DNA of 64,000 nucleotides from Gammaproteobacteria bacterium (GTDB lineage Bacteria > Pseudomonadota > Gammaproteobacteria > Pseudomonadales > JAUIET01). The first letter of the stretch is position 1; the number at the start of each line of letters is the position of its first letter. The notes beneath the pieces were generated by a model, which did no database searches, was not told the origin of the DNA, and worked only from the letters and a program-made list of their open reading frames with translations. Shown here piece by piece: positions 43,655-53,189 of the stretch. The stretch is taken from contig JAUIET010000004.1 of assembly GCA_030429735.1 (NCBI GenBank), forward strand, positions 248,001 to 312,000, read 5' to 3'. The translations under genes were made by a program, and so were the position numbers.

Positions 43655-46546
43655 ATGGTGGAATCGGCGCGCTCACCCACTATGAAGCTGTTCATTGTAT
43701 TGCAGCTGGGCTACTTCAAGGTCAGCCATCAGTTCTTTATGTTCACCTGGCAAGAGGTTGCTAACGATAGGGCGTATTTGGCGGCGCGTTACTTTCATAA
43801 CGAACCACTCACCGATCGGCTGCCGAGCAAGAACACTCGTTTGCTGCAACAAAAACGAGTCCTGCGCTGCCATCAATACTGCCGCTTCGGCCCGACTGCA
43901 TATCGATTCCTAGTGGCGAAAGCGAGGCAACTTTGCCGAATACACGTCCAGCCACGTTTCATGCTCACGGAACTGCTGAGAATACTGGAGACAGAACGCA
44001 TTGCGGTACCTGCTTACAGCACCTTCCAGAAACTCATCAGTCTGGCCACCACGGAAGAGCACCGTCGATTGAGCGCGCTGATCCAGACACAGGTACCACT
44101 TCCCATTCAGCAATCCCTCAATACACTATTGACTGTCGAGGGTTCCTTTTATCAACTCACGGCCCTAAAGAAACGTGCGAAAGACTTCAAGCTCAATCAA
44201 ATCCGCCAGGAGATCCAAAAGCACGTCAACACCCATCCGTTGTATCAGTTTGCTCAAGAGTATCTGCCGACACTCGAGATTTCGAACGAGAACATTCGTT
44301 ACTACGCGTCGCTCGCTGAATACTATCCGGTTCATCGACTGCAGCACATGACCACCAGTCAAGCGCACCTTTATCTATTGTGCTTTGTCGCTCATTGCTT
44401 CGAGCAAATAAGCGACAATTTGATCACCAGTTTTATTCATCAGGTCACCGTCACGGCGCAAGAAGCTCACCAGGTGAGTCAGCAACAGTTCAACGATTAC
44501 ACCCAGGCGCATCGGCAGCAGCTCGAGCAAACCGGTCTCGTCCTTAGTCTGTTCGTCGATGAGTCGATCGATGAACACCTCCCATTCGGCACTGTAAAGC
44601 AACGAGCCTTCGAACTCATTGATGAGGATAACCTTCGGCAAATGGTGGACTATCTGTCAGGCAAGAAACTGAATCGTTTGCACTACGAATGGGCTTGCAT
44701 CCAACAACTGTCGCGTCGAATTGCGCTCAACATCAGGTCATTATTCATGGCGCTAGATCTCAGCAGTACCCGTGAAGACGATTCCATCGTAGCCGTCGCC
44801 GCGTTACTTAAGGAAGCCTACCTTGCCGGGCGAACGACTATCTCTCCGACGCTGCAAGCGCGCTTCGACCGAATCATACCCAAAAGCACGAAACCCTGGT
44901 TGAGCCACCCATCCCACTATGAGTTCTTCCTCTACCAGCAGCTTAAAAAAGGGCTGGACGCGGGTGATCTTTATTACAGCGGCAGCACACGGTTCAAGAG
45001 CTTTGAGGACGATCTCATCAGTCTGGAAGAAATGTCTTCGAAGAAGCACCTGCTCGACTCTCTCGACATACCGCAGCTCTCTACCCCAATGGCGCAACGT
45101 CTTACCGACCTAAAAACCGAGCTGGAGCAGCGCTATCATGCCGTCAATGACAACATCCTGCAGGGCAACAATCCACACCTGAAGTTCTCACAGAAGAAGG
45201 ATGAAATTCGTTGGCGACTGCCGTACAAGAAGCGAGATGACGCTGTTAATAATCCATTCTATGAACAGCTCCCCAAGGTCGGGATCATCAGCCTCATGCA
45301 GTATTTAGAGAAGCAATGCTGTTTTATGGGCGCGTTTAAACACATTCAACCACGGCATTCAAAAAGCCAGGCTGACGAGAGCAATGTGATGGCCTGTATT
45401 ATTGCTTGCGGTGAACGCTTAGGATTATCTGCGATGGCTGACATCTCGGACACCAGGCACCATCTTTTGCGGACCACAGCAAACAATTACCTCCGTCTGG
45501 ACACTACACGAACGGCGAACGACATCATTGCCAATGCCATTGCAGATCTGCCCATCTTCCAATACTACGATCTAGACATTGGCACCTTGCACGCGAGCGC
45601 TGATGGCCAGAAATTCGAAGCTCAGCGTGCCACTTTCAAGGCTCGATATTCCAAGAAGTATTTTGGTATCAACAAAGGGCTCGTCAATTACACCTTGGTG
45701 GCTAACCATGTTCCCGCCAACGCCAAGTTAATCGGTGCAAATGAGCACGAAAGTCACTATGCATTTGATATTGTGTTCAACAATACATCGGGCATTAATC
45801 CTGATGTCATCTCTGTGGATATGGCCGGGACCAATCAGGTGAACTTTGCGTTGCTGGAAACCTTTGGGAGAACCTGGGCTCCCAGATACACGCATATTGA
45901 TCGCAAAGCCACAAAGCTGGTTGGACCAAACCCCTCCAGCGATTATCCAGACAATTACTTGATAAAGTCGCTCAAGCCAATCGATGATACTCTGATTCTG
46001 AATGAAGCAGAGAATTTGCATCGCATCTTTGCGTCAATGGCCCAGAAATCGACGACTCAAAGCACCATTGTCAGAAAACTGAGTTCGTACGCCCGGCGCA
46101 ACCGTACCAAGAAAGCCCTGTGGGAACTGGATAATATCTATATGAGCCTGTATGTCCTGGAGTACATTGATAACCTGACATTGCGCCGCAATGTACAGCG
46201 AGCACTCAATCGAGGCGAGTCTTATCATCAACTCCAGCGCGCCATTACCCAGCGCAATGGTGGCAAATTCAGAGGCACAACAGAATATGAAATAGCGTTA
46301 GAGAGTGAATGCAGTCGCCTCATCGCGAATGTCATTATCTACTACAACGTTCAGATGCTGTCCAAATTGTTCGAGAAGTTCGAACAGGAAGGCAAAGAAC
46401 AAGAAGTGGTACTGGTTAAACGATTGTCACCAGTGGCCTGGCAGCACATTAATCTATTTGGTCGATACGAATTCAATGGAGTACCGAGCATGCTGGACAT
46501 TGACGAAATGATAGCCAACATTCGCGTCAAACGTGGCGCAATCTAA
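43655..46546 (+). CDS. tnpA: Tn3-family transposase, with a premature stop near its original start
   Basis: A 963-aa transposase frame with the DDE catalytic set in place: SADGQKFE, ISVDMAGTN and NRGESYHQLQRA. From 43529 an earlier ATG reads MPTRT, then TGA (43544-43546), then RLAILAADEIQDLFGLPQL and onward in the same frame to 43655. So the natural N-terminus probably began at 43529 and codon 6 has become a stop; about 42 residues of the DNA-end-binding N-terminal domain would be missing if translation restarts at 43655. The stop at 46544-46546 touches the right inverted repeat. The element may therefore be weakly active or immobile. Confidence 0.88.
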   Translation: MVESARSPTMKLFIVLQLGYFKVSHQFFMFTWQEVANDRAYLAARYFHNEPLTDRLPSKNTRLLQQKRVLRCHQYCRFGPTAYRFLVAKARQLCRIHVQPRFMLTELLRILETERIAVPAYSTFQKLISLATTEEHRRLSALIQTQVPLPIQQSLNTLLTVEGSFYQLTALKKRAKDFKLNQIRQEIQKHVNTHPLYQFAQEYLPTLEISNENIRYYASLAEYYPVHRLQHMTTSQAHLYLLCFVAHCFEQISDNLITSFIHQVTVTAQEAHQVSQQQFNDYTQAHRQQLEQTGLVLSLFVDESIDEHLPFGTVKQRAFELIDEDNLRQMVDYLSGKKLNRLHYEWACIQQLSRRIALNIRSLFMALDLSSTREDDSIVAVAALLKEAYLAGRTTISPTLQARFDRIIPKSTKPWLSHPSHYEFFLYQQLKKGLDAGDLYYSGSTRFKSFEDDLISLEEMSSKKHLLDSLDIPQLSTPMAQRLTDLKTELEQRYHAVNDNILQGNNPHLKFSQKKDEIRWRLPYKKRDDAVNNPFYEQLPKVGIISLMQYLEKQCCFMGAFKHIQPRHSKSQADESNVMACIIACGERLGLSAMADISDTRHHLLRTTANNYLRLDTTRTANDIIANAIADLPIFQYYDLDIGTLHASADGQKFEAQRATFKARYSKKYFGINKGLVNYTLVANHVPANAKLIGANEHESHYAFDIVFNNTSGINPDVISVDMAGTNQVNFALLETFGRTWAPRYTHIDRKATKLVGPNPSSDYPDNYLIKSLKPIDDTLILNEAENLHRIFASMAQKSTTQSTIVRKLSSYARRNRTKKALWELDNIYMSLYVLEYIDNLTLRRNVQRALNRGESYHQLQRAITQRNGGKFRGTTEYEIALESECSRLIANVIIYYNVQMLSKLFEKFEQEGKEQEVVLVKRLSPVAWQHINLFGRYEFNGVPSMLDIDEMIANIRVKRGAI

Positions 46547-46585
46547 GGCTACTGGTACTTATGGAGGGGATTCACACAAAACCCC
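46547..46585 (-). repeat. Right terminal inverted repeat of the Tn3-family transposon
   Basis: 39 bp which, read on the minus strand, begin GGGGTTTTGTGTGAATCC and match the left end in 33 of 39 positions. It starts on the base after the tnpA stop and is followed by the ATATT target duplication at 46586-46590. Confidence 0.9.
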
Positions 46586-46590
46586 ATATT

Positions 46591-47292
46591 GCTCCTGAGC
46601 GGCAGGTGGAAACGCGTGGGGTAGCCAAGACCTGGCTAGCTGAGCTCGAAAGCATTCAGTCTTTGATCGATGCTGGAAATACTGAAGAAGCCAGCGAACG
46701 CGGCAAGGGCTTGCGAGAGCAAGCACTTAAGCTGCACGATGGACTGACGTCGCGGGTTTCTGCCTTATTATCCATCATCTATGAAGCCCATGGAGAACAA
46801 GAGCTGCAGCGCGTGCTGAACGTTGTGATGAAACCCGAATCCATGGACCCTAACGGCAAAATATCGTTTCGGCAAAAGGTTGAAAACATCATGCGCTTTA
46901 CCCGCTGTCATCTCTTGCCATTCACAGTGATAGAAGACGAAGAGAAAGTAACCTTCATGCCCAACCCTTGCCCAAGTGGTGCGCGCTTGATACGCGCCGG
47001 CCATTACGAAAGCCCGCGAAACAATTCAATCGTTCGCGACATTGGGCCCATGACGTATGGTCGAGCAGAGATGCCGATTTACTGTTGCCATGAACCAGCC
47101 ATGGAGATTAGCTCAGCGCTGCGAACCGGGGCGCCTATTTTCATCGTTGACCCACCCCGGGATATTGGTATTTCGCCGTGCAAGATTTATGATTACAAAG
47201 ACCCGGCGAGTATTCCCGAGAAGTATTTTCAGCGGCTGGGTCTATCTAAGCCGGAGGGCGTGATAGCAAGTTCAGTCAGGAGTACGTCTTAA
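46591..47292 (+). pseudogene. 3' part of the uncharacterised gene split by the transposon
   Basis: The 233-codon continuation of the gene starting at 38284. An ATG inside the transposon end (46561) could start a fragment, but no ribosome-binding site precedes it. The N-terminal part is helical (WLAELESIQSLIDAGNTEE). The C-terminal part is Cys/His-rich: RCHLLPF, NPCPSGARLIRAGHY and PIYCCHEPAMEI, with DIGPMTYGRAEMP between, which looks like a conserved metal- or cofactor-binding core. The family is not recognised. The C-terminal core is free of stops, so the insertions may be recent. Confidence 0.8.
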
Positions 47293-47612
47293 AGATGAAC
47301 TGGCGTATGCGGCCATCTGCGACTTGCTGGCACCTATTAACAGACAAGCCTCATGCTCGAAGCAAAAACAATCACGCTCTCACTAAAATAGGCCAAAAAG
47401 TTACCCCAGTTTGATATGAGTCAACAGCTTACTAAAACGAGGTGTCATTATAATACCTCGAACGGCAGTAAAGATTTTGTCTTTGATTTCATGCGAAAAA
47501 ACAAATGCTTAGCGACAGTAGGGCAACCATATGGTAGCGATACGCAGCCAGTGGCAACAGACACTGTTGCCACTGAATTTCCACAAACTGAACCAGAGAA
47601 GCCTACCTTTCG
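47293..47612 (+). other. Leader region of the RND efflux operon, with a possible 66-aa leader ORF
   Basis: About 320 bp before the TolC-like gene. A frame from ATG 47416 to TGA 47616 encodes 66 aa (starts MSQQLTKTRCHYNT) and overlaps the next ATG by 4 nt, but has no clear ribosome-binding site and no recognisable domain; it may be a coupled leader peptide or chance. A perfect palindrome lies inside it at 47549-47575. The operon promoter should lie in the first half. Confidence 0.35.
47549..47575. promoter_or_regulatory. Perfect 12-bp-arm palindrome ahead of the efflux operon
   Basis: CAGTGGCAACAG (47549-47560), three bases, then CTGTTGCCACTG (47564-47575). It is 37 nt upstream of the TolC-like start. 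There is no T-run, so it is not a simple terminator. It could be an operator for a metal-responsive regulator or an RNA hairpin controlling translation. Confidence 0.5.
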
Positions 47613-48800
47613 ATGAACTACCCGCTATCGCTTGTTGCCGCTGTGTGCTTTTGCCTGTGCGTACAAAATTTGTCGGCACAGGTATCTGTCAAAGAGTTGA
47701 CTATGAGAGATGCGGTAGATGCTGCTGTGGCTCAAGCTCGCGACTTAACAATAAAGGCTGAACAGGAACCGCAGAGCGTTTCCTGGCTAGCCGCTGCGCC
47801 AAAGCTCAGTGTGAGCTACCTCGACAGCCGTGAAGCCATAGGTACTGATGAAACAGAAGTCAGCCTGATGTTGCCTATAAAGTCAGGCTGGTTGCGCCGA
47901 GCAGATGCCGCGCTTCGACACATGTCCAGTGAGATCGCGCATGCCTATGAACTAAGGACTCGCTGGTTTTATTCCGGTGTGCTGCGAGAAACACTCTGGT
48001 CACATCGCCTGGCTACGCAGAAGCTGGTATCCATCCGCGAGAAACTACAGCTGTTAAAGCAATTGGAGAGACAGCAGCAAGATCTGGCTACGGCCAAAGT
48101 GAATTCGGATCTTGCGCTACTACTGGTTCAGCAGGAACGATTGCAGGCGGAGCTTGCCGAGCTTGAATACCATCAATTGTCGGAACGATGGTTACGTCGC
48201 TATCGAGAATTGACCGGGCTGCAGCAACTGCCGTCAACCATCGCAGAGCAATCGATAAGCATCATTGACTCTTATCAGCAGCACCCTCTCGTACGCTTGC
48301 TGGACCTCGAATACCAACGTGAAAAGGAACTGCTGGCGAGCACCAGCCGCCGCGCTGAACCTTGGACTTTCTCCGTCGCTTCCAAACAACTGGAATCCCC
48401 GGACCTGAGGGAAGACCAACTGGGCATAAGTCTTGAAATGCCGCTGTCATTTCTCATGGGTGAAGATCAATCCTATTCGAGCGCCAGCTTGCAACTTTCC
48501 CAGGTCTACTGGAAAGCCAAAGACGAATTGTTGGAGCAATTGCATGCCCAACGAAACAAGATAATAAACGAAGTACAGGTTTTGCAGAAGAAACAACGGT
48601 TGCTGGATGAATCCGTTACCCTGAGTAAAACACTGGGCCAGCGAGCGACTGAACTACAGGCGGCTAATGAAATTAATGCAGAGTTTGTCTTGCGCCGTCG
48701 CTTAGCGGCGGTGGATGCAAGAGCTGCCGCTGCATCAAACAGGCTGCAAGTTGAGAAAAGTAAGGCGCTTTTAAACCAGGCCAGGGGATATAGCTTATGA
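47613..48800 (+). CDS. TolC-family outer-membrane efflux protein
   Basis: A 395-aa exported protein with a signal peptide (to about residue 22, NLSAQVSV). Long amphipathic helices dominate, for example near 120-190 and 300-390, with alternating short strands (SVSYLDSREA) as in outer-membrane factors of CusC/CzcC type. It is slightly shorter than TolC. It forms the outer-membrane duct of the efflux system encoded by the next two genes, with which it overlaps (ATGA at 48797-48800). Confidence 0.82.
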   Translation: MNYPLSLVAAVCFCLCVQNLSAQVSVKELTMRDAVDAAVAQARDLTIKAEQEPQSVSWLAAAPKLSVSYLDSREAIGTDETEVSLMLPIKSGWLRRADAALRHMSSEIAHAYELRTRWFYSGVLRETLWSHRLATQKLVSIREKLQLLKQLERQQQDLATAKVNSDLALLLVQQERLQAELAELEYHQLSERWLRRYRELTGLQQLPSTIAEQSISIIDSYQQHPLVRLLDLEYQREKELLASTSRRAEPWTFSVASKQLESPDLREDQLGISLEMPLSFLMGEDQSYSSASLQLSQVYWKAKDELLEQLHAQRNKIINEVQVLQKKQRLLDESVTLSKTLGQRATELQAANEINAEFVLRRRLAAVDARAAAASNRLQVEKSKALLNQARGYSL

Positions 48801-49819
48801 AACTGAGAACTGCAATGATCGTCATCGTGTGTGTGCTTGCAGATTCCACCCTGGCTCAGACAATACCTCTCGATCAGCTATTGCGACTGGACGCTCGATT
48901 TCAATCCATTTCTTCTGTAAGCAACCAGCGAGGTGAACAGCTTAATGCAACAGTGAGTTACCAAGCGGGTGATGCGTACACCTTGCTGGCCCCGCGTACC
49001 GTGCAACAACTGGACCTATTGATTGCGAATGGCACTGCAGTGAGAAGCAAGCAGGCATTCGCAACACTCCGCGGCCCTGAACTGCACCATTTCCTGCTGG
49101 AATTTCGAGTCAACGTCGAGCGTATGCGCGATGCAAAACGTCGGTTCGACCGCAACAAGGTCTTGTATGAGAAAAATGCGATCAGTGCGCAGCAATGGAA
49201 GGAGATCAGCGCGGACTATTACGAGATTTATCTGGAACATGAACACATGCAGCACTTTTACTATCTGGTGCTTGACGAGGACGAGGAGCGTGATCAAATC
49301 ACCATTGCTGCACCTATTGACGGCAGAATCAGTTTTTCAACTGCCAGCCAATATATTGAGCAAGGAGAGCCGATTGCCTCATTTATTCCGGAAGCTGCTA
49401 TACGTTTGCACGTATTGGTGCCGCTCCATTATCAGGAGTCCTTGCACAAACTAAGCGTAGGGGATTGTGAACTAGCTATTGATGAGCGCTCTTCACTAGC
49501 GGAAGGCTTTTTTATTCAGGCCTGGACAGAACCTCTAACGGAACAGTGCCCATATATGCTCGGTCAGACACTGCTGGTCACACCGAAACTGGAGGCCAAC
49601 GCGTACAAAATCCCTAAAAGTGCTGTGTTTCGCTGGTCACAACGTAATGCAGTATTTGTGCTTGCTGACGATCAATTGACGCTCGCCTATATAAAGTTGA
49701 TCGGGGAAGAGGAGGGCGACTACATCGCGACAGCAGAACGTCCATTGCACGACCAACAGGTGCTGAGCAGTTCGATCAGCGCAGTGCAAGGCATTCTGCT
49801 GGGCCTGGGAGGCGAATAG
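48797..49819 (+). CDS. Periplasmic adaptor (membrane fusion) protein of an RND efflux pump
   Basis: A 340-aa exported adaptor with a signal peptide (cleavage near STLAQTIP). Domains are visible as a lipoyl-like half (TVSYQAGDAYTLLAP), a coiled-coil hairpin near 100-155, the second lipoyl half with TIAAPIDGRISF near 170, and a beta-barrel region. It links the RND pump to the TolC-like duct. It overlaps the upstream gene by 4 nt and abuts the pump gene. Confidence 0.85.
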   Translation: MKLRTAMIVIVCVLADSTLAQTIPLDQLLRLDARFQSISSVSNQRGEQLNATVSYQAGDAYTLLAPRTVQQLDLLIANGTAVRSKQAFATLRGPELHHFLLEFRVNVERMRDAKRRFDRNKVLYEKNAISAQQWKEISADYYEIYLEHEHMQHFYYLVLDEDEERDQITIAAPIDGRISFSTASQYIEQGEPIASFIPEAAIRLHVLVPLHYQESLHKLSVGDCELAIDERSSLAEGFFIQAWTEPLTEQCPYMLGQTLLVTPKLEANAYKIPKSAVFRWSQRNAVFVLADDQLTLAYIKLIGEEEGDYIATAERPLHDQQVLSSSISAVQGILLGLGGE

Positions 49820-52800
49820 TTGCTGTCATCTGTTATACGTTTCTCACTGACACAGCGTCTTTTTGTCAGCTTGTTTTTTGTTGTTCTTGCAGGCGCCGGT
49901 ATGCGCGCCTGGCAACACTTGCCGATTGATGCGTTTCCCGAAATTTCTCCGGTGCAAGTTAAGGTTATTCTTAAATCTGCTGGCATGACGGCAGAGGAAA
50001 TGGAACTGCAAGTCACCCGGCCGCTGGAAACCGAGCTGCTGGGCATACCCCACCAGAGTATGTTGCGCTCCACCACCAAATACTCCCTGACTGATGTCAC
50101 ATTGGATTTCGTGGAAGGTACTGATATTTACTGGGCACGACAACAGGTCAGCGAGCGGCTTTCCTCTATCAGAGGCGAACTTCCAGACAACATCGATGGC
50201 GGCATGGCGCCAATGAGCACACCGCTCAGTGAAATGTTTATGTTCACTGTAGAAAGCCAGAGCTTGTCACTGACTGAGCGGCGCCAATTGTTGGATTGGG
50301 AGATACGGCCCATTTTGAGAACTGTGCCTGGAGTGGCAGATGTTAATGTACTGGGTGGCTTCGCAAAGACCTACCAGATTGTTCCCAGAGCCGGCCTGAT
50401 GGCAGCCGCCGATATCACTCTGGACGATCTCAGGCGGGCAGTAAGAGAGAATAACTTTAATGGCGGAGCTGGTCGGATAGTCCAGGGCAATGACGCACTG
50501 ATCGTGCGCACCGAAGGCCGCTTCCATGATCTGAAAGACATTAACGATCTGCTGATAAAGAGTGTTAATGGTCAAAACATACGCGTTTCGGACGTTGCAG
50601 AAGTTTCCGTAGGACATCTTACTCGTTATGGTGCGGTTACGCGTAACGGGGAAGAAACCACTCAAGGCCTGGTCATCGCGTTAAAAGATGCGAATGCCGC
50701 CGATGTAGTCAGAGGTGTTAAGGAAAAACTGGCTGAACTTGAGAACAGTATGCCGGAAGGTACCGAGCTGAACATTTTCTATGATCGCTCCGCGCTGATA
50801 GCCACCGCGACCAACACTATTTTTACTGCGCTGTTTCAGGCGGTTATTCTGGTGATCCTGCTGTTGGCGGTGTTTTTAGGGCATTTTCGTGCAGCGGCTG
50901 TTATTTCGCTCTCTTTGCCACTGGCCGCCCTGGCCACTTTTTTAATGATGTCCTGGTTTGAGTTGTCTGCAAATCTGATGAGCCTAGGCGGTCTGGTGAT
51001 TGCCATTGGAATGATCGTGGACTCGTCTGTTGTTGTCGTAGAGAACATCATGAGCCAGCTGGCAAAGCCCAGTAAGTTACCAAGATTGCACTTGATTTAT
51101 CGCGCTGCCGAGACCGTCGTGGTACCAGTGGTGTCCGGCACAGTAATCGTACTGATCGTGTTCTCGCCGTTGCTTACGCTTACAGGCTTGGAAGGGAAAC
51201 TATTCACGCCGGTGGCACTAACCATCGTATTCGCCATGTTTGCCGCACTGGTAATTGCGCTTACGATTGTTCCTGTGGTGGCATCGTTGCTGCTCGGCGA
51301 CAAGCCCGCGGAGGCACCTCGCATTGTTGCCGTTTTACAGCGCAATTATCAACGCAGTCTGGAACGCACGCTGGCCAGGCCAATGCCGCTACTCTTAGGT
51401 GCCGCCACAAGCGTTGTTCTTAGCCTGGTGCTATTTATATTCATCGGTAAAACGTTCATGCCGGTTCTTGATGAAGGCGACATCATCGTGCAATTTGAGA
51501 AATCACCCAGTATCTCACTGCAATCGTCAGTGGAACTGGACAAACAAATTGAACGAGCCTTGTTGGACGAGGTAGCCGAGATTCGCCAAATAGTCGCACG
51601 AACTGGCGCCGATGAAATTGGACTAGACCCGATGGGGCTGAACGAAACTGACCTGTTTATGGAGCTTCAACCAAGGGGTGAATGGGGTGTACGCAGCAAA
51701 CAAGCACTAATTGACAAAATTCGAGGCGTCATGAAAGGATTCCCTGGTATTAACTTCAATTTTACTCAACCTATTCAAATGCGGGTATCAGAAATGCTGA
51801 CCGGTGCCAGTGGCGATATATCCATTAAGATATTCGGCGATGATATTGGTACGCTGTCCAGATTGGCGGATAAATTAAGTCAGCTAACCAGTGAATTGGA
51901 CGGAGCGGTTGATACACAAAGTGCTGTAATAGAGGGTGGCTTATTCGTGACCCTTGAGCTGCACGACAATATCGCCCGCCAGTATGGTCTGTCGCAGAGC
52001 GAGTTCTCAGAGTACGTGAAATCGCAATTAGAGGCAGTCTCTGTTTCGCAACTGATTGAGGGTAGACGGCGTGTCCCCATTGTGATTGCCGGCGCAGATT
52101 CCGCCCTGCCACGCGTTTCTCATACTGGTATGCTCGAACATCGTATGATCGTGCTCCCAGATGGGTCACTGATGCCGATCACCAATATTGCCAAACTGAG
52201 CTTCAAACAGGGGCCACAACTGATTGATCGTGAGAAGGGCAACCGCTTTGCTCAGGTCAGTACCAATGTCAGTGGTCGAGATATAGTGGGCTTTGTTGAT
52301 GAGCTAAAAAATATAGCGGCAACAAAACTGTCGTTGCCCACCGGCTACATCATCGAATACGGAGGTCAGTTTGAAAATCAGCAACGCGCCACTCGAAACT
52401 TGCTGCTGGTGGTGCCCGCAGCGCTTTTTCTAATCCTGCTGATACTGTTCATCACTTTTCAGTCCATCTCCCTTGCATTGCTGATCCTGGCCAACATATC
52501 TTTTGCGATCGCTGGTGGCAGCATTGCCTTATTCTTAAGCCGCGATTATTTGTCGGTCCCTGCTTCAGTCGGTTTCATTGCGCTGTTGGGCATTGCGGTT
52601 CTGAATGGGGTCGTAATGGTAAGCCACTTTGAACGGCTCCGTAGCTCAGGCCTGGACCTTTACGCGCGTATCGTCAGCGGTGCAACAAGTCGCCTGAGAG
52701 CGATATTGATGACGGCGACTACCGCGATGTTTGGTTTGATACCTCTGGTGTTTGCCAGTGGGCCGGGCGCTGAAATTCAGAAACCACTCGCCATTGTTGT

Positions 52801-52888
52801 TCTTGGCGGTTTGTTCACATCTACCGTGGCGACGTTATATTTATTGCCCTTGTCTTATTATCAGCTGGAAAAACGGCATGCACGCTGA
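49820..52888 (+). CDS. RND-family efflux pump, heavy-metal (CzcA/CusA) type
   Basis: A 1022-aa inner-membrane pump that begins at TTG directly after the adaptor stop. It has the RND plan of twelve helices and two large periplasmic loops: LPIDAFPEISPVQV near residue 35, the helix-4 stretch AIGMIVDSSVVVVEN near 395 with Asp and Glu of the proton relay, and NFTQPIQMRVSEMLTG near 650, as in HME-RND proteins. HME-RND pumps export Co/Zn/Cd or Cu/Ag ions. The exact ion is not clear. The three-gene set plus DUF3240 is the usual arrangement for metal efflux. Confidence 0.9.
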   Translation: MLSSVIRFSLTQRLFVSLFFVVLAGAGMRAWQHLPIDAFPEISPVQVKVILKSAGMTAEEMELQVTRPLETELLGIPHQSMLRSTTKYSLTDVTLDFVEGTDIYWARQQVSERLSSIRGELPDNIDGGMAPMSTPLSEMFMFTVESQSLSLTERRQLLDWEIRPILRTVPGVADVNVLGGFAKTYQIVPRAGLMAAADITLDDLRRAVRENNFNGGAGRIVQGNDALIVRTEGRFHDLKDINDLLIKSVNGQNIRVSDVAEVSVGHLTRYGAVTRNGEETTQGLVIALKDANAADVVRGVKEKLAELENSMPEGTELNIFYDRSALIATATNTIFTALFQAVILVILLLAVFLGHFRAAAVISLSLPLAALATFLMMSWFELSANLMSLGGLVIAIGMIVDSSVVVVENIMSQLAKPSKLPRLHLIYRAAETVVVPVVSGTVIVLIVFSPLLTLTGLEGKLFTPVALTIVFAMFAALVIALTIVPVVASLLLGDKPAEAPRIVAVLQRNYQRSLERTLARPMPLLLGAATSVVLSLVLFIFIGKTFMPVLDEGDIIVQFEKSPSISLQSSVELDKQIERALLDEVAEIRQIVARTGADEIGLDPMGLNETDLFMELQPRGEWGVRSKQALIDKIRGVMKGFPGINFNFTQPIQMRVSEMLTGASGDISIKIFGDDIGTLSRLADKLSQLTSELDGAVDTQSAVIEGGLFVTLELHDNIARQYGLSQSEFSEYVKSQLEAVSVSQLIEGRRRVPIVIAGADSALPRVSHTGMLEHRMIVLPDGSLMPITNIAKLSFKQGPQLIDREKGNRFAQVSTNVSGRDIVGFVDELKNIAATKLSLPTGYIIEYGGQFENQQRATRNLLLVVPAALFLILLILFITFQSISLALLILANISFAIAGGSIALFLSRDYLSVPASVGFIALLGIAVLNGVVMVSHFERLRSSGLDLYARIVSGATSRLRAILMTATTAMFGLIPLVFASGPGAEIQKPLAIVVLGGLFTSTVATLYLLPLSYYQLEKRHAR

Positions 52889-53189
52889 TGTCATGTCTCT
52901 AATCGTAGTAGTCCCAAAGCAACTGAAAGACGCGATTGTTGATGCGCTGATCGGTCTTGAATGCATAAGTGGTTTCAACATGGATACGATCGCAGGTTTT
53001 TCGCGTAAACATAGCCATCTGAATGTACATGAGCAGGTGCAGGGCTATCGCCACTTGATCCGCTTTGAAGTCATCTGCGATCACGCTCATCTCGAAGAAT
53101 TGCTGGCGGTCTTGCAGCCCGTGTGCGAACCAGCGCGAGCACGCTACTGGATAACGCCTGTCATCGCACAGGGACATTTCACTGAGTAA
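52878..53189 (+). CDS. DUF3240-family protein
   Basis: A protein of about 103 aa with the DUF3240 pattern (PII-like small fold): LIVVVPKQLKDAIVDALIG, then HLNVHEQVQGYRH and RARYWITPVIAQG. Members regularly follow CzcA-type genes, as here. The ATG at 52878 overlaps the pump stop by 11 nt; an ATG at 52893 is an alternative. It is thought to be regulatory or metal-sensing, which is unproven. Its end overlaps the convergent FAD monooxygenase gene by 11 nt. Confidence 0.82.
   Translation: MHADVMSLIVVVPKQLKDAIVDALIGLECISGFNMDTIAGFSRKHSHLNVHEQVQGYRHLIRFEVICDHAHLEELLAVLQPVCEPARARYWITPVIAQGHFTE

Larger units (their letters stand above)
38836..46585. mobile_element. Tn3-family transposon, 7750 bp, with defence-like cargo
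   Basis: The borders are 39-bp imperfect inverted repeats, 33 of 39 positions equal, both starting GGGGTT and sharing CCTCCATAAGTACCAG. A perfect 5-bp target duplication ATATT flanks them (38831-38835 and 46586-46590), the hallmark of Tn3-family transposition. The tnpA stop lies directly against the right repeat. Content from left to right: two paralogous small genes, a CPFCG protein, a GHKL ATPase, a 100-aa protein, a truncated frame, tnpR, hepT and mntA (all minus strand), then tnpA (plus strand). It was inserted into the gene now split at 38284-47292. Confidence 0.93.

Noticed and set aside
46561-47292. An intact 243-aa gene beginning MEGIHTKPH
   Set aside because: The first ten codons are encoded by the transposon terminal repeat and target duplication; the rest is the 3' part of the gene at 38284.
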